7,060 nucleotides of DNA, from NCBI GenBank assembly GCA_964370835.1, contig CAYJLO010000113.1, forward strand, positions 1 to 7,060, given 5' to 3'. The position numbers and the translations under genes were made by a program. Source of the stretch: CAYJAD01 sp964370835 (lineage in GTDB: Bacteria > Desulfobacterota > Desulfovibrionia > Desulfovibrionales > Desulfovibrionaceae). Shown here one piece after another: positions 6,301-7,060 of the stretch; the stretch's first letter is position 1, and the number at the start of each line of letters is the position of its first letter. The notes beneath the pieces are model-generated. The model did not search any database, was not told the origin of the DNA, and worked only from the letters and a program-made list of their open reading frames with translations.

Positions 6301-7060
6301 GCGGTACTGCTACTCTTAACAGCCTTATCACAGGCGAGGGTAGCCTCACCCTAGATGGGTCGCTGCACTTCACTGGCTCTGCGGGGCTCGAAATCACTGA
6401 TACAATCACCTTTAACTACGTAGACGAGCTTGTAGTGAGCTTTAGGCACGATCTCATCACTTGGGAAGATGGGGCTACAATGATAAGCTTTGAGGACTAC
6501 TCAAACGCGCTTCGTATGACAATCAGCGGCGAATACAGCCCATGGGCGGTGGCTACTCAGACTGAGAATAGCTATGGTATTCACATTTTGCATAGTGGAG
6601 AATACGATCCCAATGCGGGTTACAAGCTAGTCTCCACCACGGCCGCCAATGCAGGCGTATTCACTGTCACGACCTACGAATACGACACTGACACAGCTGC
6701 GGACAAAAGCCAGCTGAATAATGTCGTGTTCGAGAGCCCCCTCGGAGATCAAGCCAGCGAAGACGACGGAGTATTAGCTGTCCGCAAGAACTTCCGATGG
6801 GAAAAGACGGACGGTGTCCTTCGCTTAAAAGAGGTCACCCTCACGGACCTTGGCGACATCTACGCCTACTCCAGCCACAATGAACGACTAGAGCACAGTG
6901 GAGAAAAGCAGGACTTCACCCGCAGCTTCTTGGGTCTAAAATACGGAGAAGGACTGTTTGAGGTCCGTGGAGGCGCGTTATACAACACGGGCGATATTGG
7001 CAAGCTCACAGGCGACTTCGTTGGCAACTCTGCCTCTGCCGATGCCTCTGCCAATGGTGG
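234..7060 (+). CDS. Giant Pmp-like repeat surface protein, probable autotransporter adhesin (N-terminal part, 3' end missing)
   Basis: The frame is open from the ATG at 234 to the window edge: 2275 complete codons, no stop. The ATG is chosen because it begins a classic Sec signal peptide and lies just after the promoter. Layout by residue: signal 1-30; N-terminal segment 31-147; linkers 148-182, 973-1005, 1575-1609 and 2211-2245; Pmp-like arrays 183-515, 1006-1130, 1610-1823 and 2246 onward; conserved cores 516-972, 1131-1574 and 1824-2210. The array unit is (I-T)-G-D-F-I-G-N-S-A, a variable Ala/Ser/Asp/Tyr spacer, then G-G-A-(I/V)-Y-N. This matches the FxxN plus GGA(I/L/V) signature of chlamydial Pmp passengers, which are type V secreted, beta-helical adhesins. 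Only two cysteines occur, as is usual for such passengers. An adhesin or surface role is inferred. No beta-barrel or other anchor is visible, so a different export route remains possible. Very large size and near-identical internal repeats also make assembly error a consideration. Confidence 0.9.
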   Translation, partial: MKLHLPSRLRAALIAAIISVSSYTISSANAAGVAESREELTTRTLTELNLFDSTLYPNPSAYQLQEVIAGVELGLLNITKYLFDPVTGTYTPVQYNVIFGDILGDEEPVLDALTYFKWEEKNINPKTDKTTIRLALEPATEVDANITAYSSLNERLEHSGEKQDFTRSFVGLKYGEGLFTTRGGALNSTGEPYSNMGEIGTLKGDFIGNSNSASADSNGGSSAYGGSIYNNQKIDNIIGNFIGNSASVSAYSIARSQGGGIYSDGSIGHITGDFIGNSTYSVLDASDPAFLFDSASAASYGGAIYSNGREIETITGDFIGNSVYAYTNVYIDPSNVVYTQTNARGGAIYSQSKIGSIKGDFIGNSADAVSDAYTDAFGLGGAIYNYHEITSIVGDFIGNSASSNSSSDTSSASGDIRTYVGNRARGGAIYNDRGTIGSITGNFIGNSTFAKSSALALPSALSLANSYGGGGAIYNDGGTITNITGDFIGNSVVSEASAITSAFASAQGGAIVNYAGSIGFLALDRSMQFTGNFTISGDSTTKSYEAIYNDNSQSDGQAILNFNAYDINSIVVNDGINGGERHANDQLININNGFDEANDEIVPDGKAFSTVAFNSFVKNQQITVHAGTLELGIFAGGNGLPAAEAQLDNSSLSINTNARVDAFNASALGVGNSITNNGALYIEGGELSSAITGTGSTYVTADMSSEAAYLSTETIDVASAVTLTLSGSATLNSNIIGNGQLSIQENGKVSINQLGIEGSIAAGATLSIANSQLEHNITGTGTLELRNAVSSAVSINLGSLTLSESLSFVGSAGLEIADAITFNYVGGLVGSFSYDIITWQDGATMISFDDYSNALRLTISGEYNPWALATQGENSYGIHILHSGEYDPNAGYKLVATTAENAGVFTITTYDYDSDTAAYKSQLNNVVFESPLGDQASEEDGVLAAAKNFRWEKTDGLLRLKEVTLTDLGDIYAYSRHNERLEHSGAEVDITRSFLGLGEGLTESYGGALNNTGDIGTITGDFIGNSASAFGGAVYNSGADSAIAAITGDFIGNSASSDSDAYGGAVYNESGTITSITGDFVGNSAYGYASAFGAALYNESGTITSITGDFVGNSASSGSDASGAAVYNVAGSIGFLALDRSMQFTGNYTSGDGGTEKVYEAIYNTGTLRFNAYDTHSIVVNDGIDGSNGTIHINSDLNGAGEEIGAENKTFSTVAFNSFVNNQNITVYAGTLELGGFASDDLLSTSAQLNNSSLTINTNARVDAFNASALGTGNSITNNGALYINGGELKNAITGTGSTYVTANMSSEAAYLSTETIDVASAATLTLSGSATLNSNITGDGQLSIIENAKVGINQLGIESSIAAGATLSIANSQLDHNITGTGTLELRNAVSSSVSINLGSLILSESLGFTGSAGLEITDTIAFNYVGELVGSFSHDLITWEDGASMMSFEDYSKALQITIRGEYNPWAVTTQTENSYGIHIVYSGEYDPNAGYKLVSTTAANAGVFTVTTYDYDTDTAVYKSQLNNVVFESPLGDQASEEDGVLAAAKNFRWEKTSGRLILREVGLIEDGDILAYSSHNERLDHSGEKMDITRSFIGLTYGEGQTLSYGGALLASGDIGTLRGDFIGNSASAYAFSTNNAFSFTRGGAVYNNGSMITSITGDFIGNFASASADAVAQGSPTCTAQPRAEGGAVYIGGGTIASIAGDFIGNSTFASADAESSDSGSASAFARGGAVYIKSGAITSITGDFIGNFTDAESSGSGKIDATATASGGAVYIMGGTIASITGDFIGNFASVSATASADADAEISASAKGGAIFNEIGGQIGFLALERSMQFTGNYTSNDGGTTKTYEAICNAGTLRFNAYDTHSIVVNDGIDGDFIKGTIHINSGRNGAEEEIAAEKKPFSTVAFNSFVDNQNITVHAGTLELGEFASDDLLSTSAQLSSSSLTIEAPARVNAFNASALGTGNSITNNGELYIEGGELNSAITGTGDTYVLADMSSEAAYHATGMIDVASAVTLSLSGTATLNSLITGEGSLTLDGSLHFTGSAGLEITDTITFNYVDELVVSFRHDLITWEDGATMISFEDYSNALRMTISGEYSPWAVATQTENSYGIHILHSGEYDPNAGYKLVSTTAANAGVFTVTTYEYDTDTAADKSQLNNVVFESPLGDQASEDDGVLAVRKNFRWEKTDGVLRLKEVTLTDLGDIYAYSSHNERLEHSGEKQDFTRSFLGLKYGEGLFEVRGGALYNTGDIGKLTGDFVGNSASADASANG
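324..674 (+). other. N-terminal segment: divergent copy of the end of the conserved core
   Basis: Residues 31-147 are non-repetitive at first glance, but the second half lines up with the end of each conserved core. Here the pattern reads YNVIFGDILGDEEPVLDAL, then FKWEEKN and an IRLAL strand. In the cores it reads LNNVVFESPLGDQASEEDGV, then a conserved FRWEK and an LRLKEV strand. Both lead straight into the NERL linker. The segment therefore looks like an ancestral or diverged zeroth copy of the core terminus placed ahead of the first array. Its function is unknown; a folding cap for the following beta-structure is plausible. Confidence 0.6.
780..1778 (+). repeat. Pmp-like array 1: eight GDFIGN / GGAIY units
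   Basis: The array opens with GGAL (780). FIGN-type motifs begin at 843, 948, 1047, 1179, 1308, 1413, 1554 and 1686, so the units are 33-47 residues apart. Six of the eight read GDFIGN and two read GNFIGN (948, 1554). Each is followed by a spacer rich in Ala, Ser, Asp and Tyr and then by GGAIY or a close variant (GGSIY at 906, GGGIY at 1005). The codons for the GGAI motif are nearly constant here (gga ggg gcg att), unlike in arrays 2 and 3. Each unit probably forms one or two coils of a parallel beta-helix, with the spacer as an exposed loop. The array ends with GGAIVN just before core 1. Confidence 0.88.
1779..3149 (+). other. Conserved core 1 of the giant protein
   Basis: Residues 516-972. 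The core begins GSIGFLALDRSMQFTGN and soon reads YEAIYN, which resembles a modified last Pmp unit (FTGN for FIGN, EAIYN for GGAIYN). ITVHAGTLELG (2097-2129) resembles the end of the autotransporter-associated beta-strand repeat. A beta-rich Ser/Thr/Asn/Gly stretch follows with a second motif, ITGTGTLEL. The last third has conserved tryptophans (ITWQDG, EYNPWA, FRWEK) and may be a separate globular domain. No enzyme active site is recognised. A structural or adhesive passenger role is the most economical reading. Confidence 0.75.
3249..3623 (+). repeat. Pmp-like array 2: four GDF(I/V)GN units
   Basis: The array opens with GGAL (3249). GDF(I/V)GN motifs begin at 3291, 3375, 3465 and 3555, giving a tight period of 28-30 residues because the spacers are short. 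The closing motif is GGAVYN (codons ggt ggt gcg gtt) after the first two units, but GAALYN and GAAVYN after the last two, where the second Gly has become Ala. The final two units are nearly identical in DNA between the flanking tyrosine codons, indicating recent unit duplication. Confidence 0.87.
3624..4955 (+). other. Conserved core 2 of the giant protein
   Basis: Residues 1131-1574. This copy has the same motif order as core 1: SMQFTGN, YEAIYN, ITVYAGTLELG (3906-3938), MSSEAAYLSTETID, ITGDG, ITGTGTLEL, FTGSAGLEI, ITWEDG, EYNPWA, NNVVFESPLGD and FRWEKT. It retains the 72-residue stretch between ITG (4245) and FTGS (4461) that is largely missing from core 3. Its last few residues (RLILREVGLIEDGDIL) differ clearly from the LLRLKEVTLTDLGDIY type ending cores 1 and 3, so two alleles of this edge are present within one gene. 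Confidence 0.75.
5061..5702 (+). repeat. Pmp-like array 3: five GDFIGN / GGAVY units
   Basis: The array opens with GGAL (5061). GDFIGN motifs begin at 5103, 5217, 5349, 5475 and 5595, 38-44 residues apart. Four of the five closing motifs are GGAVY (ggt ggt gcg/gct gtt tat) and the last is GGAIF. In three units the residue after FIGN is Phe rather than Ser (FIGNF). The spacers are strongly biased to GCC, TCT and GAT codons, giving Ala-Ser-Ala-Asp runs such as 5634-5672. The second spacer (about 5265-5300) is unusual, with Pro, Cys and Arg residues. Confidence 0.87.
5703..6863 (+). other. Conserved core 3, with internal in-frame deletion
   Basis: Residues 1824-2210. Motifs match cores 1 and 2: SMQFTGN, YEAICN (Cys in place of Tyr), ITVHAGTLELG (5991-6023), MSSEAAYHAT, FTGSAGLEI, ITWEDG, EYSPWA and FRWEKT. 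Between ITG (6330) and FTGS (6369) there are only 13 residues where core 2 has 72, so 59 residues are missing with the frame intact. The missing part includes the INQLGIE and ITGTGTLEL strands. Because the flanks remain well conserved, the deletion probably removed whole beta-strands without disrupting the fold. Confidence 0.75.
6864..7060 (+). repeat. Supermodule 4, start only (linker and first Pmp-like unit)
   Basis: A fourth linker (6864-6968) with NERLEHSGEKQDFTRSFLGLKYGEG-type sequence is followed by GGAL (6969), the first GDFVGN motif (7011) and an Ala-Ser-Asp spacer, cut off by the window edge at the next GG. In DNA this linker matches linker 1 (including a 41-bp identical run over CGACTAGAGCACAGTGGAGA and onward) better than linkers 2 or 3. 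The gene clearly continues for at least part of another supermodule. Confidence 0.88.

Larger units (their letters stand above)
4956..6863 (+). repeat. Supermodule 3 (linker, 5-unit Pmp-like array, shortened core 3)
   Basis: This is the third in-frame copy, 1908 bp: linker 4956-5060, array 5061-5702, core 3 5703-6863 (387 residues). The first half of core 3 is closest to core 2; for example 5806-5869 is identical to 3727-3790 over 64 bp. Its end matches the end of core 1 instead (6826-6871 identical to 3112-3157, 46 bp). The supermodule is therefore a mosaic. Both cysteines of the visible protein are here. Confidence 0.87.

Noticed and set aside
234..7060. A cadherin/RTX or Ca-binding repeat toxin
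   Set aside because: The glycine motifs are GGA(I/V)Y and GDFIGN; the GGxGxDxUx nonapeptide of RTX proteins is not seen, and a cleavable Sec signal is present.

Overview
The window is dominated by one giant open reading frame on the + strand. It starts at 234 and is still open at the last base (7060), so at least 2275 residues are visible with no stop. It begins with a clear Sec signal peptide. The rest is an internally repeated, Cys-poor, Gly/Ser/Asn/Thr-rich passenger built from short units with the signature GDFIGN ... GGA(I/V)Y. An FxxN motif followed by GGA(I/L/V) is the hallmark of the chlamydial polymorphic membrane protein (Pmp) repeat. I therefore read the gene as the N-terminal part of a very large Pmp-like, probably type V (autotransporter) surface adhesin. 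No outer-membrane barrel or other anchor lies in the window, so the secretion route is an inference.

Layout: (1) 1-74, the last residues of an unidentified upstream gene; (2) 95-130, a strong intrinsic terminator for it; (3) 131-233, a short regulatory gap with a perfect 13-bp tandem repeat (150-175) and a near-consensus sigma70 promoter (190-218) very close to the start codon; (4) 234-7060, the giant gene.

Within the gene, a signal peptide (residues 1-30) and a divergent N-terminal segment (31-147) are followed by a repeating three-part supermodule. Each supermodule has a 33-35 residue linker (NERLxHSG ... TRSFxGL), an array of Pmp-like units, and a long conserved core of about 390-460 residues. 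Linkers start at 675, 3150, 4956 and 6864, giving supermodule periods of 2475, 1806 and 1908 bp. The arrays hold 8, 4, 5 and at least 1 units. The third core carries a 177-bp in-frame deletion relative to the other two. Stretches of up to 109 bp are identical between supermodules, which points to recent duplication or gene conversion.

Organism: the signal peptide, the sigma70-type promoter and the Pmp/autotransporter-like passenger suggest a Gram-negative bacterium of moderate GC content. Pmp-like repeats are best known in Chlamydiae but also occur in other bacteria, so I do not assign a genus. The most interesting aspect is the two-level repeat architecture, with small units nested in large supermodules. 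It looks suited to generating size and sequence variants of a surface protein by in-frame recombination.
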